Positions 8,213 to 17,236 of a DNA stretch of 64,000 bases are shown here, one piece after another. The position numbers and the translations under genes were made by a program. Source of the stretch: Paenibacillus segetis (lineage in GTDB: Bacteria > Bacillota > Bacilli > Paenibacillales > Paenibacillaceae); the NCBI RefSeq assembly GCF_014639155.1, contig NZ_BMFT01000001.1, positions 3,273,045-3,337,044 on the forward strand, read 5' to 3'. Every line of letters begins with the position of its first letter. Position 1 is the stretch's first letter. The notes beneath the pieces are model-generated. The model was not told the origin of the DNA. It made no database searches and saw only the letters and a program-made list of their open reading frames with translations.

Positions 8213-9658
8213 TCATTTTTTAATGTGTATATGACTTACATAAGGGTTTGTTTCAAGCCACAGTGTATCCTCCGTGTGAACGACGCCATCACTTGCACAA
8301 ATATGTTCAAGTAATACATCCTCCACCCTATGTTTCGCATCATAGCCCCAGAGCCGAATCGGTGCATTGGCTGGAATCGTGATATTTTTGAATCGAACAC
8401 CTCTAATTTGACCTGCATCGTTGTCGGTAGACCAGCGGTCGCGCATCAGTATGCAATTAATCGAACTAGAATCTTCTTGATGGATGGTTATGTTTTCAAA
8501 TAGAATATCTGACACCGTACCACTGTCACATAGTGCAATACACAGTGAACCTAGCTCATACGCCCAGCGAGCCAAGCTATGAAATACCGTACAATGGCGG
8601 AATGTCACATTGCGAATATCGCTTTTCGATTCTCCCGCGATACCTAGTCCACGTACTTTGTCATTCCAAACCTCGCAATATTCTACAAGAATATCATCTC
8701 CGCCAAGATTAGGAGGGGGTAGCATTGCCTTTACGCAAATAGCATCATCACCTGTACGCACAAAGCAATGGCGAACGCGCACATGTTGCGAGCTGACGAT
8801 ATCAATACCATCGCTATTCTCACGGTAACCAAACAAAGCAAGCTGCTCAAACAACACATTTTTACAATGAAATGCTTCTACCGTCCAATGTGACGCGCCT
8901 ACCATGATCGGACCATCTACGATAATGTCTTCACAATCCGTGAAGCACATCGTGCGACGTGCGTGCCAATCTAGAGCTGAAGTATCGATAATTCCGCGCC
9001 CGAGAATACGTATACCTCGCTTACCATTAGCAAAGATAAAGTCTTTGTAATTCGGCTTACCTGCCCAGTCTGAAGCGAGTACAGGTTCCTCATCTTCCTG
9101 AGGAGGTACTGCCTTTAACACGGCACCTCCAGCGATGTATACCGTCTGATGATCATTAAGCTCCAAATAACTAACCTCGTGTAAACCCGGCGCAAAATAA
9201 AGCACATTAGGCGATGTAACATCGGGAATATTCTTCTCCGGCGGCCTAACAAAAATAGAAAGGGGTGTATGAATACGTCCGTTCACTTCCACAAGTAAAT
9301 GACATGCGCCTACTACGGTACAATGAATCTGATTTCCCACAACACGGGATGAAACACATTTTTCTTGCGGTAAAATCGTAGCCGAATGCAGCGTCCCCTG
9401 AAAAGTTATGCATAAATCTAGCGAAGCATCTTCGTCTAGCAACTCAATAGTACAAAAGCTATGGGGTCCTCCTGAAGTCACTGGCACAGCATATACAAGG
9501 ACCAACTGTTCCTGCACGGTTACGTTCCAATCTAGAGAAAGGGCTAGGCTATCACAATAGCCACCATAAGCGTCGGCGCCACGTCTCATAAAATCAAGCC
9601 GATTCTGTACGGGTTTGATCTGCGAAGGTGCTTCGAAAATACGAAATGTTGTTTCCAT
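8213..9658 (-). CDS. GH28-like (polygalacturonase-type) beta-helix glycosidase, cytoplasmic
   Basis: About 481 residues from the ATG at 9658, seven bases after AAAGGATGAG. A second ATG at 9670 overlaps the permease stop as ATGA. A longer frame upstream runs through the permease gene and was dropped. There is no signal peptide. The beta-helix has ENSDGIDIV and RTGDDAICVKA, matching the NxD and DD motifs of GH28 exo-enzymes, and NDKVRGLGIAGES near the place of GHG. It probably cleaves imported oligogalacturonate or rhamnogalacturonan fragments. It sits between the transporter permease and the secreted paralogue, so one enzyme works inside and one outside. Confidence 0.78.
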   Translation of the reverse strand: METTFRIFEAPSQIKPVQNRLDFMRRGADAYGGYCDSLALSLDWNVTVQEQLVLVYAVPVTSGGPHSFCTIELLDEDASLDLCITFQGTLHSATILPQEKCVSSRVVGNQIHCTVVGACHLLVEVNGRIHTPLSIFVRPPEKNIPDVTSPNVLYFAPGLHEVSYLELNDHQTVYIAGGAVLKAVPPQEDEEPVLASDWAGKPNYKDFIFANGKRGIRILGRGIIDTSALDWHARRTMCFTDCEDIIVDGPIMVGASHWTVEAFHCKNVLFEQLALFGYRENSDGIDIVSSQHVRVRHCFVRTGDDAICVKAMLPPPNLGGDDILVEYCEVWNDKVRGLGIAGESKSDIRNVTFRHCTVFHSLARWAYELGSLCIALCDSGTVSDILFENITIHQEDSSSINCILMRDRWSTDNDAGQIRGVRFKNITIPANAPIRLWGYDAKHRVEDVLLEHICASDGVVHTEDTLWLETNPYVSHIHIKK

Positions 9659-9666
9659 ACTAGAAC

Positions 9667-10485
9667 TCATCCTTTCACCGCCCCAGCTGTCATACCAGAA
9701 ATAATCTGCTTCTGGGCAAGAAAATACACGATAATAACGGGAAGCGACACGATAATTACATTGGCGAACACAAGGTTCCAATCCGAACTATGTACGCCGA
9801 AGAAGTTAAAGATGGTTAGCGTTAACGTGAAATTTTTTGTGTTGTTCAGAAAATAGATCGTTGTTCCAAAATCATTCCAAATGGCCATGAATGTAATGAT
9901 AAATAACGTTACAGTAATAGGCTGTAGCAACGGATAGATGATTTGAAAGAATAGCCTCAATGGACTACACCCGTCGAGAATGGCGGATTCATCTATTTCA
10001 GTTGGGATACTCTTGCAAAAGCCCATATAAAGGAACACGCCCATAGGAATATTGGCAGCAATCAAGACGAGCGCGGCTGCAAGAAACGAGGAGACATGGA
10101 GATACTGACAGATGAAATAAGTAGGAATGATCTGCCCAGGGACAAAAAGTCCCAATACAATAAGTGAAGACATCAGAGACGATGCCTTGTGCTTGCGGCG
10201 TTGTAGTACAAACGCGGTCATAGCACATAGCAATATGATCACAAGGACACTCGGAACGGTGAGTAAAATACTATTCTTAAACGCCGTCCACACGCCGCCC
10301 TCTTGGAACATCGTTATATAGTTTGAGATCGCTTGCCATTGAGTGGGAGCATGTAAGTTAACAAGAGCAGCATCCTCTTTGTTTTTAAAAGAATTCACAA
10401 GGATCATATAGAAAGGAATGATAACTACAAGACTAAGCAATAGCCCTAGCGCCTCTATAACCCAGCGCCCCTTCTTGTTGGACAT
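9667..10485 (-). CDS. Carbohydrate ABC transporter permease, MalG type
   Basis: About 272 residues from the ATG at 10485, preceded by AAGGAGGTGG at eight bases and overlapping the stop of the upstream permease as TGATG. Six membrane helices are visible. The EAA loop (SAILDGCSPLRLFFQIIYPL) docks a separate ATPase. No ATPase gene is in this operon, so a shared MsmX-like ATPase elsewhere in the genome is expected. The ending SGMTAGAVKG is typical of this CUT1 family. The transporter probably imports pectin-derived oligosaccharides, as the neighbouring enzymes suggest. Confidence 0.9.
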   Translation of the reverse strand: MSNKKGRWVIEALGLLLSLVVIIPFYMILVNSFKNKEDAALVNLHAPTQWQAISNYITMFQEGGVWTAFKNSILLTVPSVLVIILLCAMTAFVLQRRKHKASSLMSSLIVLGLFVPGQIIPTYFICQYLHVSSFLAAALVLIAANIPMGVFLYMGFCKSIPTEIDESAILDGCSPLRLFFQIIYPLLQPITVTLFIITFMAIWNDFGTTIYFLNNTKNFTLTLTIFNFFGVHSSDWNLVFANVIIVSLPVIIVYFLAQKQIISGMTAGAVKG

Positions 10486-11366
10486 CACATTTCCACCTCC
10501 TTGTTGGACAAGAACTTGTACACGGGTAACACAACCAGAAGTACGACCACGCACAAGATAATACTTGCTGCAGTACCCTCACCGTAGCGGCCGCTACCAA
10601 ACGATTTGTATACGAGCGTACCGAATACTTCAGTTGCAGAACCGGGACCACCTTGAGTAACAGATTGTACGATATCGAACGCTTTAAGCCCGCCAATGAG
10701 GTTAACCACAAGAGCATTCGTAAATGCCGGCATAATAAGCGGAAAAGTCACAAATTTAAATTTCATCCATGCCGTTGCACCATCGATCTCCGCTGCCTCG
10801 TAATAACTTTCTGGAATGGTCTGCAGTCCTGCAAGTAAGATCACCATGGTAAATCCGGTCCACTTCCATACTTCAATAAATGCAACAGAGAAAATAGCGA
10901 TATGCGGATTGGTCAACCAATTTTGCGCCAATACATCCAGCCCAATCGTATTTAGGAAAACATTAATAATGCCGCGTGTTGGGTGCATCATTGCTGTAAA
11001 TATAAGTCCCACTGCAACGCTACTGAGTACAGCAGGCAAGAAAAATACCGTACGAAGTAAATTGGTTGTCTTCAGTTTGGTATTTAAAAACACCGCCAGT
11101 ATCATACCAAGTACCACTTTCAGTACCGTGGTAACAATGGCAAATATAAATGAATTTTTAATTGCAATATTTAGGTAGCTGTCTGTAAACACATTAATAT
11201 AATTTTGCAACCCCGCAAAAGAGGCTGAGGAGAAGTTAAAGCTACGTATATTAAGGAATGAAATTCCTAATCCCATTACGGAAGGTAATAAAAAGAACAG
11301 GCCATAGATAAGGAAACATGGGATCACCAACCAGTATGCATAGATGTTCTTGAGTTGTTTCGGCAT
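10485..11366 (-). CDS. Carbohydrate ABC transporter permease, MalF/UgpA type
   Basis: About 293 residues from the ATG at 11366 (MPKQLKNIYAYWL), four bases after GGGTGA. Longer starts run back into a strong stem-loop and lack ribosome sites. Six transmembrane helices and the EAA loop (YYEAAEIDGATAWMKFKFV) identify a CUT1 inner-membrane subunit. It pairs with the MalG-type permease immediately downstream and the binding lipoprotein upstream. The 120-base gap to the lipoprotein gene holds a 16-bp stem-loop that may lower permease expression relative to the lipoprotein. Confidence 0.9.
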   Translation of the reverse strand: MPKQLKNIYAYWLVIPCFLIYGLFFLLPSVMGLGISFLNIRSFNFSSASFAGLQNYINVFTDSYLNIAIKNSFIFAIVTTVLKVVLGMILAVFLNTKLKTTNLLRTVFFLPAVLSSVAVGLIFTAMMHPTRGIINVFLNTIGLDVLAQNWLTNPHIAIFSVAFIEVWKWTGFTMVILLAGLQTIPESYYEAAEIDGATAWMKFKFVTFPLIMPAFTNALVVNLIGGLKAFDIVQSVTQGGPGSATEVFGTLVYKSFGSGRYGEGTAASIILCVVVLLVVLPVYKFLSNKEVEM

Positions 11367-11413
11367 TTCATCACCCATTTCACAAAATTCAATAAGAATA
11401 GTCAGAATTATGA

Positions 11414-11458
11414 TGTACTTAGAATTTAGGGATTGGTTCGATCTAAATTCTAAGTACA
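11414..11458 (-). promoter_or_regulatory. Intercistronic stem-loop between binding protein and permeases
   Basis: A perfect 16-bp inverted repeat (TGTACTTAGAATTTAG and its complement) encloses a 13-base loop between the lipoprotein stop and the first permease. No T-run follows on the reverse strand, so it does not look like a full terminator. Such structures often protect the 3' end of the abundant binding-protein mRNA after processing, or partially attenuate. The role is inferred; the structure is directly visible. Confidence 0.8.
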
Positions 11459-11486
11459 ATCACAACCCATTGTTGTATTTACAAGG

Positions 11487-12836
11487 TTATTTCCAGTTTG
11501 AATCTTTGGCAGCCATTGCGTTCTTTGCGGTTTCTTCGTCCATCGCTTTGAGCACTTCATCTACGGATTTGGAGCTAACATAATAATCTTGTAGGAACTT
11601 ATCGTAAGAGCCATAGCCGTAGTTATTTCCTGATCCTTGCCACAATGCCATGCTCTTGCCTTCTTTCATCAGATTTAAAAGATCTTGATGTCCTGGCGAA
11701 AGCGTCACATTCACATTTTTATTAAGATAAATTCCTGGCTGGGCTTCAGCGTAAATCTGTTGTGCTTTGGCAGAACTAATAAAATCGATGGCTTTCTTTG
11801 TCGCTTCAATATCTTTTGCGCTGGTCGTAATGCTAAGGGAGCTAGGCAATGAAGAGTCGGTGTAATTCTCACTTGCATCATACAGAGGCAATGCAAACGC
11901 TCCGATATCCTGCACCGCATCTGGATACTTACTTGAAATTTCATCAATGACCCAAGTTGCGTTTATATACATGCCAGCTTCGCCTTGTGCCAATGCAGTC
12001 TGAGCCATGTCATAGGTGTCAGAGAGGTAGGTTTCGTTAACATAACCTAGTTCAATCATTTCTTTGGACTTGGCAATGGCATTAGCAAATTGCTTGTTCT
12101 CTGCATAATGACGTTTGTTCGTGTTCATGTCTTGCCAGAACTCGCTATATGATTTCCCACTATCGAATACTTCTTTGTTAAATCCAAAGTGAGTGAAGCA
12201 TTGCAGCGTCCAGGCATCTTTACCAGAGTAGTAAAGTGGTGTTTTACCCGTTGCTTTTATCTTGTCAGATACGGCGATAAACTGTTCCCAGTTTTGAGGT
12301 AGTTCCGTGATTCCGGCTTCTTCAAATACCTTTTTGTTATAAAACACACCTAAGAGATTAGTAGTGTCCATAGGCATTCCGTACAATTTGCCATCGTAGC
12401 GGTAACCGCCTTCTTCAAGCGTAGCGGCGTCATATTCGGCTTCGCTAGAAAGTGATCCCATATCCACGATTTTATCTAATCCGTTTACCTGGGTGTCAAT
12501 CCACTTTGCACCATAGGTTTGAATAATGTCCGGTAGATCTCCTGTGGCAAACCGTGCTTTAACAACATCCTCGCCTTGCGATCCCCCCGCGATTTTTTGA
12601 ATATCTAATTTGAAGCCAAGCTCCTGAGCGTTATTGTTTATGTAGCTTTCAAGTGCTTTCCAGCCATCTTTATACCATTCTGTAAATGTTAGTAGCGTAA
12701 CTGTTTTTACATCATTTGCTGCACCAGGACTGTTATCGGTTGACTTGGATGCTCCATTCTCTTTCTCTCCGCAACCAGCCAAGGACATAGCCATGACAGA
12801 TGCTACCGTTGCAATAAGTACTTTTTTAAATTTCAT
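11487..12836 (-). CDS. Sugar ABC transporter substrate-binding lipoprotein
   Basis: This 449-residue family 1 extracellular solute-binding protein has a lipoprotein signal peptide with lipobox SLAGC (lipidated Cys about 22). The mature part has the pattern of CUT1 oligosaccharide binders, including GKLYGMPMDT, YNKKVFEEAGI, ALAQGEAGMYINATW and a late aromatic-rich segment. It is the first gene of the leftward operon, with GGGAGG before the ATG, and faces the YesM/YesN pair. It delivers the sugar to the two permeases downstream. Its ligand is probably an oligosaccharide from pectin or a similar polymer; this follows from the neighbours only. Confidence 0.9.
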   Translation of the reverse strand: MKFKKVLIATVASVMAMSLAGCGEKENGASKSTDNSPGAANDVKTVTLLTFTEWYKDGWKALESYINNNAQELGFKLDIQKIAGGSQGEDVVKARFATGDLPDIIQTYGAKWIDTQVNGLDKIVDMGSLSSEAEYDAATLEEGGYRYDGKLYGMPMDTTNLLGVFYNKKVFEEAGITELPQNWEQFIAVSDKIKATGKTPLYYSGKDAWTLQCFTHFGFNKEVFDSGKSYSEFWQDMNTNKRHYAENKQFANAIAKSKEMIELGYVNETYLSDTYDMAQTALAQGEAGMYINATWVIDEISSKYPDAVQDIGAFALPLYDASENYTDSSLPSSLSITTSAKDIEATKKAIDFISSAKAQQIYAEAQPGIYLNKNVNVTLSPGHQDLLNLMKEGKSMALWQGSGNNYGYGSYDKFLQDYYVSSKSVDEVLKAMDEETAKNAMAAKDSNWK

Positions 12837-13057
12837 TGTTGTATCCTCCCTTTTGTTTATCTTTGCCTGTACTATCAGCTTATCAGGATTTAAAGTGAGT
12901 TGAATTGTTCTTTTTTAAACAATGCTGTCCATTTTTAATAGATTAACGTTTTTCGTTTTTACTCGCAGTGTTATTCATTGACTTAACTAAAGATAGAATG
13001 ATAAGTTCAGATTACTATCACTTGTTACATCATTCTCTTCTAGAAGGGAGCATCTCT
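12837..13057. promoter_or_regulatory. Divergent promoter region of the sugar operon and yesMN-like genes
   Basis: The 221 bases between the divergent lipoprotein and kinase genes should carry both promoters. I see an inverted repeat ATTGTT-N8-AACAAT at 12904-12923 and a TTGACT on the + strand near 12978 that could be a -35 for the kinase. No cre-like site was found. A binding site for the AraC-type regulator is expected here but cannot be pinned down by eye. Confidence 0.4.
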
Positions 13058-14842
13058 GTGAGAAAGTTCTTCCCCCACACCGTACATAGCTTACAGTTTA
13101 AGTTAATGTGTGTTACGTTGACCCTTTTTTGCCTGTTTGCTACCGTTACGACTTATTCCTGGTCCAATAGCCTGACCAAACAAGCCACTACCACATCCGT
13201 TAACAATTTGTATTCGATGCTGCAAATATCCAATAGCAACTTTGAAACCGCTCTCAAAGATATTGATCGGGTGACCGCACTTATTTCTAGCAATTTCGGT
13301 AACAACCTGAACAGTCGAATCTTTAACTATCTTATGAACAAGGAGACGGAGGACGCTACATTATTGCAATACCGTCGTGAAGCAGAAGACTATATCATTA
13401 GCTTGTGCAATTTCAAGTCGTATCTCAATGGTCTGGCAGTATATGATCTTGATGGGAATAGCCTCGCCTACGGACCTACGATGGATGGTAGAAGAGTCCT
13501 GAATCAAGACTGGTACCAAGAGTTAATGAACTCCGACAAAGATGTCTTGTTTATTCCGCCTCACTACTATAGTCCTTATACTACACAAGACTCTGATCTC
13601 GTCTTTTCGATTGCTCGCCCGATCAGATATCATGGAGAATTAATTGGTCTTGTCGTAGCAGATATTAAGTGCTCGCTACTTCAGGATATGTTCGATATTG
13701 AGAATATTAATGATTACTCGTTACTTGTATTAGACGAAGAAACAGGTACGCCTATATTCCCAGCTGGATCTGCCGCCAATCTACTCAATGAAACGGAATT
13801 GCGTAGTCTTATGGACAAATCATCAACAAGTGACGGACGATTCTTCACCATGTTGAATGGGCAGAATAGCCTCGCCGTTTCACAACAGACCTTTATCACC
13901 GGATGGAGAGTCATCGGTTTTGTACCCTATAACGGTATATTAGCTGATTTCCTCAACATACGCGGCCAAGTCATTTTTATTGCGCTCTTTTGCGGGATAT
14001 TGTTTATTTTATTGGTCTCGTTATGCACGTTTTTACTATCGCGAAATTTACGGAGGTTATCCCGTGCCGTCAAAAAAATAGACCAAGAAAATCTTCATTT
14101 AGATGTTGATATACGCTCAAAAGATGAAAGCGGGCAGCTCTATCAGCAAATCACGTTCATGATCGAACGGATTCGTGAATTGATTGCTGGCATCCAGCGC
14201 AGTGAAAAGGAGAAAAGAAAATCAGAAATGCGAGCCCTACAGGCCCAGATTAACCCCCATTTCCTTTACAACACTTTAAATACGATCAAGTATCTCGCCA
14301 CGCTTCGTGGTGCACATAATATTGAGACGGTTTCAGTGGCGCTCTCCGATATGTTACATGTCAATTTAAGCCATGATCGATTCATTTCGGTAGAGGAAGA
14401 AATTCATTATCTTCAGCAATATCTAGAAATCCAAGAATACCGATATAGTGGAAAATTTACATGTTATTTCTCCGTGGATGAAGATGTGCGTGACAAAATG
14501 GTTCCGAAGCTCTTATTACAGCCACTCGTGGAAAATGCCTTACTGCATGGACTGGTGCCGCAAAATGAACAAGGGATTCTTCAAGTACGTGTCTTTGCAG
14601 AGGACGACAAATTACATATACGGATCAAAGACAATGGGAAAGGAATGGACGAGAAGAAGCTTGCCTCTATACTTGAGAGCACAGAGACAAATTCAGCACA
14701 TATCGGCATAACCAATGTCCGCTCCAGGCTTAGTCTCCTGTTCGGAGAACATAGCAGCTTTTCCGTGTGGAGTGAACCCAACCTTTATACGACCGTTGAA
14801 ATTGAAATGCCCATCATGTTAAAGGCGGTGGATTATGATTAA
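13058..14842 (+). CDS. YesM-type sensor histidine kinase
   Basis: About 594 residues from the GTG at 13058, seven bases after AAGGGAG; the longer upstream frame has no ribosome site. It has a first membrane helix at about 15-37, a dCACHE-like extracellular domain of about 240 residues, a second helix near 300-325, HAMP, a His_kinase domain with QINPHFLYNTLNTIKYL (predicted phospho-acceptor H401), and an HATPase with DNGKGMD. This is the LytS/YesM family, which in Firmicutes senses extracellular saccharides and controls adjacent uptake genes. It overlaps the response regulator by eight bases. Confidence 0.9.
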   Translation: MRKFFPHTVHSLQFKLMCVTLTLFCLFATVTTYSWSNSLTKQATTTSVNNLYSMLQISNSNFETALKDIDRVTALISSNFGNNLNSRIFNYLMNKETEDATLLQYRREAEDYIISLCNFKSYLNGLAVYDLDGNSLAYGPTMDGRRVLNQDWYQELMNSDKDVLFIPPHYYSPYTTQDSDLVFSIARPIRYHGELIGLVVADIKCSLLQDMFDIENINDYSLLVLDEETGTPIFPAGSAANLLNETELRSLMDKSSTSDGRFFTMLNGQNSLAVSQQTFITGWRVIGFVPYNGILADFLNIRGQVIFIALFCGILFILLVSLCTFLLSRNLRRLSRAVKKIDQENLHLDVDIRSKDESGQLYQQITFMIERIRELIAGIQRSEKEKRKSEMRALQAQINPHFLYNTLNTIKYLATLRGAHNIETVSVALSDMLHVNLSHDRFISVEEEIHYLQQYLEIQEYRYSGKFTCYFSVDEDVRDKMVPKLLLQPLVENALLHGLVPQNEQGILQVRVFAEDDKLHIRIKDNGKGMDEKKLASILESTETNSAHIGITNVRSRLSLLFGEHSSFSVWSEPNLYTTVEIEMPIMLKAVDYD

Positions 14843-16454
14843 AGTCATGATCGTGGACGATGATTTGCTTGTACGCAACAATCTCAAATACATGCTCAGT
14901 ACAGAATTGCCGCAATTGCATGGCAGCTCTGAGTTTATTTTATGTGGGGAAGCTAATGACGGGCGTGAAGCTCTGGACAAAATATCTGATTATGCTCCCG
15001 ACATTATTCTATCGGATATGAAAATGCCGAACATGGATGGACTCATATTGTGCGAAGCTCTGCACACTAGATATCCAGATATCCAGTTTATCGCGCTCAG
15101 TAACTACGATGATTTTAATTATGTACACGGTACTCTGCAAAATGGGGCCGTCGATTACATTCTGAAACATAAAATGTCGGCCGTTACGTTAATTGCAGCA
15201 TTGCGAAAAGCAAGTCGTTCGTTGATCCAGAATTCCAAGCAACCTGATCACGCGCTCGATATTAACAATATCAATGCATTGAAACAAGATTTTCTCATCT
15301 ATCTACTAACTGGCTTTTATAGCGATGTGGATGAGATTTCAGCTCACATGGATACCCTCGGGCTGAAATTAGATCTAACACAGGTACTTGTGATCGTAAT
15401 GTGTATCGACGACTACCAGTCTATGGATCTAAAAAAAACCACGCTGCTTCAATTTTCAGTCATCAATATTGCTTCCGAAATACTCGAAGATCAACGAAAT
15501 GGAGCCATCTGTCATATTGCTAATGAGAATTATGCAATTCTACTATCATTTGCCGATATCTTTAGCCAACAAAAGATTCAGGATATCGTTCAAAACACCA
15601 TGTCACGCCTCTCATCCTGCATGAAGAACTTCCTGAACCTTTCGGTCAGTTTCAGCATAGGACAGGTATGCAGCCAGATTCATCAGCTTCCACAGAGCTA
15701 CCTGCAAGCCGAGAAGAAGCTAAAGAATAAATTTTATTACGACGCTGGAGCCGTATTTACGAACACGGATGAGCAACAAGGGGCAGCTATGCTCAATTAT
15801 TTTGACATCAAAAAGGAATCGACGCTCTCACATTTCATCTCCATTCAGGACCGAGAGGGCATCCATACCGTACTATCCAACTTATTCAGTGAGATCCGCG
15901 CAAATAAACCACCGCTTGCGATTGCCCAGATGGTGTTCACTGATTTGCTCAGCTTAATCAACAAGACCTGCAAGAATCATTCCATCGATTTGCGTGAGGT
16001 GTACGCAGATAACATCTTGCCGGAAAAACATCTCAGCGATTTTTCGTCTCTATCATCCGTTCAGGATTGGTTATTATCTTTATTCGAAAGGCTCTGCGAT
16101 GCTCTTACGATGCGCGAAGCAGCTCCAACCTCCATTTATGTAAGAGAGGCACTGGACTATATCCATCTCCATTTCGCGGAAGATATTTCACTCAGTCTGG
16201 TAGCGGATAAAATCAACATCAGCAACGTTTATTTGAGCAAATTGTTCAAACAGGAAATTGGCATCGGGTTTGCCGAGTATTTAACGAAATATCGATTAAA
16301 GCTAGCCCAGTCATTGCTACGTCAACATCAGCTCTCGATCCACGATATTGCGGCAGCAAGCGGATTCAATGATTACATCTATTTCCTAAAAACATTTAAA
16401 AAACATATAGGCGTAACGCCGACGGAATATGTAAAGAATGATGTGAAAGGTTGA
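14835..16454 (+). CDS. YesN-type response regulator with AraC DNA-binding domain
   Basis: This 539-residue protein has a receiver domain (DDD at 8-10, phospho-acceptor D61 in IILSDMKMPNMDG, K near 112), a long middle region of about 280 residues, and two C-terminal AraC helix-turn-helix motifs (LVADKINISNVYLSKLFKQ and IHDIAAASGFNDYIYFLKTF). YesN-like regulators activate the sugar operon beside them, so the target is probably the promoter upstream of the binding lipoprotein at 12836. It starts inside the end of the kinase gene and is followed by two hairpins. Confidence 0.9.
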   Translation: MIKVMIVDDDLLVRNNLKYMLSTELPQLHGSSEFILCGEANDGREALDKISDYAPDIILSDMKMPNMDGLILCEALHTRYPDIQFIALSNYDDFNYVHGTLQNGAVDYILKHKMSAVTLIAALRKASRSLIQNSKQPDHALDINNINALKQDFLIYLLTGFYSDVDEISAHMDTLGLKLDLTQVLVIVMCIDDYQSMDLKKTTLLQFSVINIASEILEDQRNGAICHIANENYAILLSFADIFSQQKIQDIVQNTMSRLSSCMKNFLNLSVSFSIGQVCSQIHQLPQSYLQAEKKLKNKFYYDAGAVFTNTDEQQGAAMLNYFDIKKESTLSHFISIQDREGIHTVLSNLFSEIRANKPPLAIAQMVFTDLLSLINKTCKNHSIDLREVYADNILPEKHLSDFSSLSSVQDWLLSLFERLCDALTMREAAPTSIYVREALDYIHLHFAEDISLSLVADKINISNVYLSKLFKQEIGIGFAEYLTKYRLKLAQSLLRQHQLSIHDIAAASGFNDYIYFLKTFKKHIGVTPTEYVKNDVKG

Positions 16455-16462
16455 AAACGATC

Positions 16463-16525
16463 AGGGTCTAGCATCTCTAAAGGTGCTAGACCCTAACAAA
16501 AAGGATCGCATATGCGATCCTTTTT
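16463..16525 (+). terminator. Tandem terminator after the yesN-like gene
   Basis: The first hairpin is an 11-bp stem (AGGGTCTAGCA/TGCTAGACCCT) at 16463-16494. The second is a perfect 28-base palindrome at 16498-16525 built on AAGGATCGCATATGCGATCC with A and T runs at its ends. The second has the terminator shape in both directions. Confidence 0.85.
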
Positions 16526-16637
16526 ACTGAAATATTCCCGTTGGGTCCGTTTTTCTCCAACTTAAGCTATAACCGATCAAGAAGCTCATCCCTCCGTAAT
16601 ATCCTATTTGTGAGCAAGAACCAAAACACCCTTTTTC

Positions 16638-16667
16638 TTGACAAGCATTAAACATTTTATGTTAATA
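16638..16667 (+). promoter_or_regulatory. Predicted sigma-A promoter of the marR-like gene
   Basis: A consensus TTGACA at 16638-16643 is followed after 17-18 bases by GTTAAT/TTAATA at 16661-16667. The repeated palindrome starts 11 bases further on, where a repressor would block initiation. Confidence 0.55.
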
Positions 16668-16677
16668 TTATTATTAC

Positions 16678-16697
16678 GTTGATATATCATCTATTTT
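16678..16697 (+). promoter_or_regulatory. MarR-type operator, copy 1
   Basis: The 20-mer GTTGATATATCATCTATTTT contains the perfect palindrome TGATATATCA (16680-16689). The identical 20-mer recurs upstream of the exporter gene. Its place just after the predicted -10 suggests autorepression by the MarR protein. Confidence 0.65.
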
Positions 16698-16715
16698 TAT
16701 AAAAGGAGAGATCAT

Positions 16716-17141
16716 ATGGCTTCAAGAGATCCTATAGGTTTGCTTCTTCGAGATTTGCATTTAGAAGTAACCAATTATCTAACGAAGTTACTTGCTCCTG
16801 TTCGGCTTGCTCCTGAGCAACATTTACTTATGGCTTTGTTGCTTGAGCAAGAAGGTCTATCTCAAAACGAGATTGCTAATCATTTGAGCAAAGACAAAGC
16901 GAGTGTTGCCCGAATGATCGCTAGCTTAGAGAACAAGGGATATATTCGAAAAGTAATAAGTAAGCAAGATCGTCGTTCGGTAAATGTGTTTGTAACAGAA
17001 GAAGGCAGGAAATTAGAAACTATCATAAACGAGGTGACGATCAAATTAAACGAAATTATCGAGACGGGATTATCTGCTTCAGAATACTCAACGTTAAAGA
17101 CTTTATTAACTCGTGTACAAAATAATGTAAAAGATGCTTAA
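16716..17141 (+). CDS. MarR-family transcriptional regulator
   Basis: This 141-residue winged-helix repressor has the MarR core LSQNEIANHLSKDKASVARMIASLENKGYIRK (recognition helix about 60-75) and the wing QDRRSVNVFVTEEG. ATG follows AAAGGAG at good spacing. It precedes a drug exporter of the DHA2 family by 95 bases, and both genes have the same palindromic 20-mer upstream. It probably represses itself and the exporter until a toxic compound binds. The region is AT-richer than the neighbouring loci. Confidence 0.88.
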   Translation: MASRDPIGLLLRDLHLEVTNYLTKLLAPVRLAPEQHLLMALLLEQEGLSQNEIANHLSKDKASVARMIASLENKGYIRKVISKQDRRSVNVFVTEEGRKLETIINEVTIKLNEIIETGLSASEYSTLKTLLTRVQNNVKDA

Positions 17142-17168
17142 ATCAGCTTTCATTTTTCGTGCCATATA

Positions 17169-17188
17169 GTTGATATATCATCTATTTT
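17169..17188 (+). promoter_or_regulatory. MarR-type operator, copy 2
   Basis: This is an exact second copy of the 20-mer seen upstream of the MarR gene, with TGATATATCA at 17171-17180. It overlaps a possible -10 (TATAGT, 17165-17170) for the exporter and lies about 50 bases before its start codon. Confidence 0.65.
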
Positions 17189-17236
17189 ACTAGAAGTAAT
17201 CCGCATCAAAATTCTGAAAAGAGGTTTATCATTATA

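Noticed and set aside
9671-9781. N-terminal extension of the cytoplasmic GH28-like gene
   Set aside because: It lies entirely within the permease coding region and has no ribosome site.
12968-13057. Thirty extra residues at the N-terminus of the YesM-like kinase
   Set aside because: No ribosome site; GTG at 13058 follows AAGGGAG at seven bases and starts just before the first membrane helix.
16452-16464. cre-like sequence TGAAAACGATCA at the yesN-like stop
   Set aside because: It mismatches the consensus at the end and lies at a gene's 3' end rather than near a promoter.
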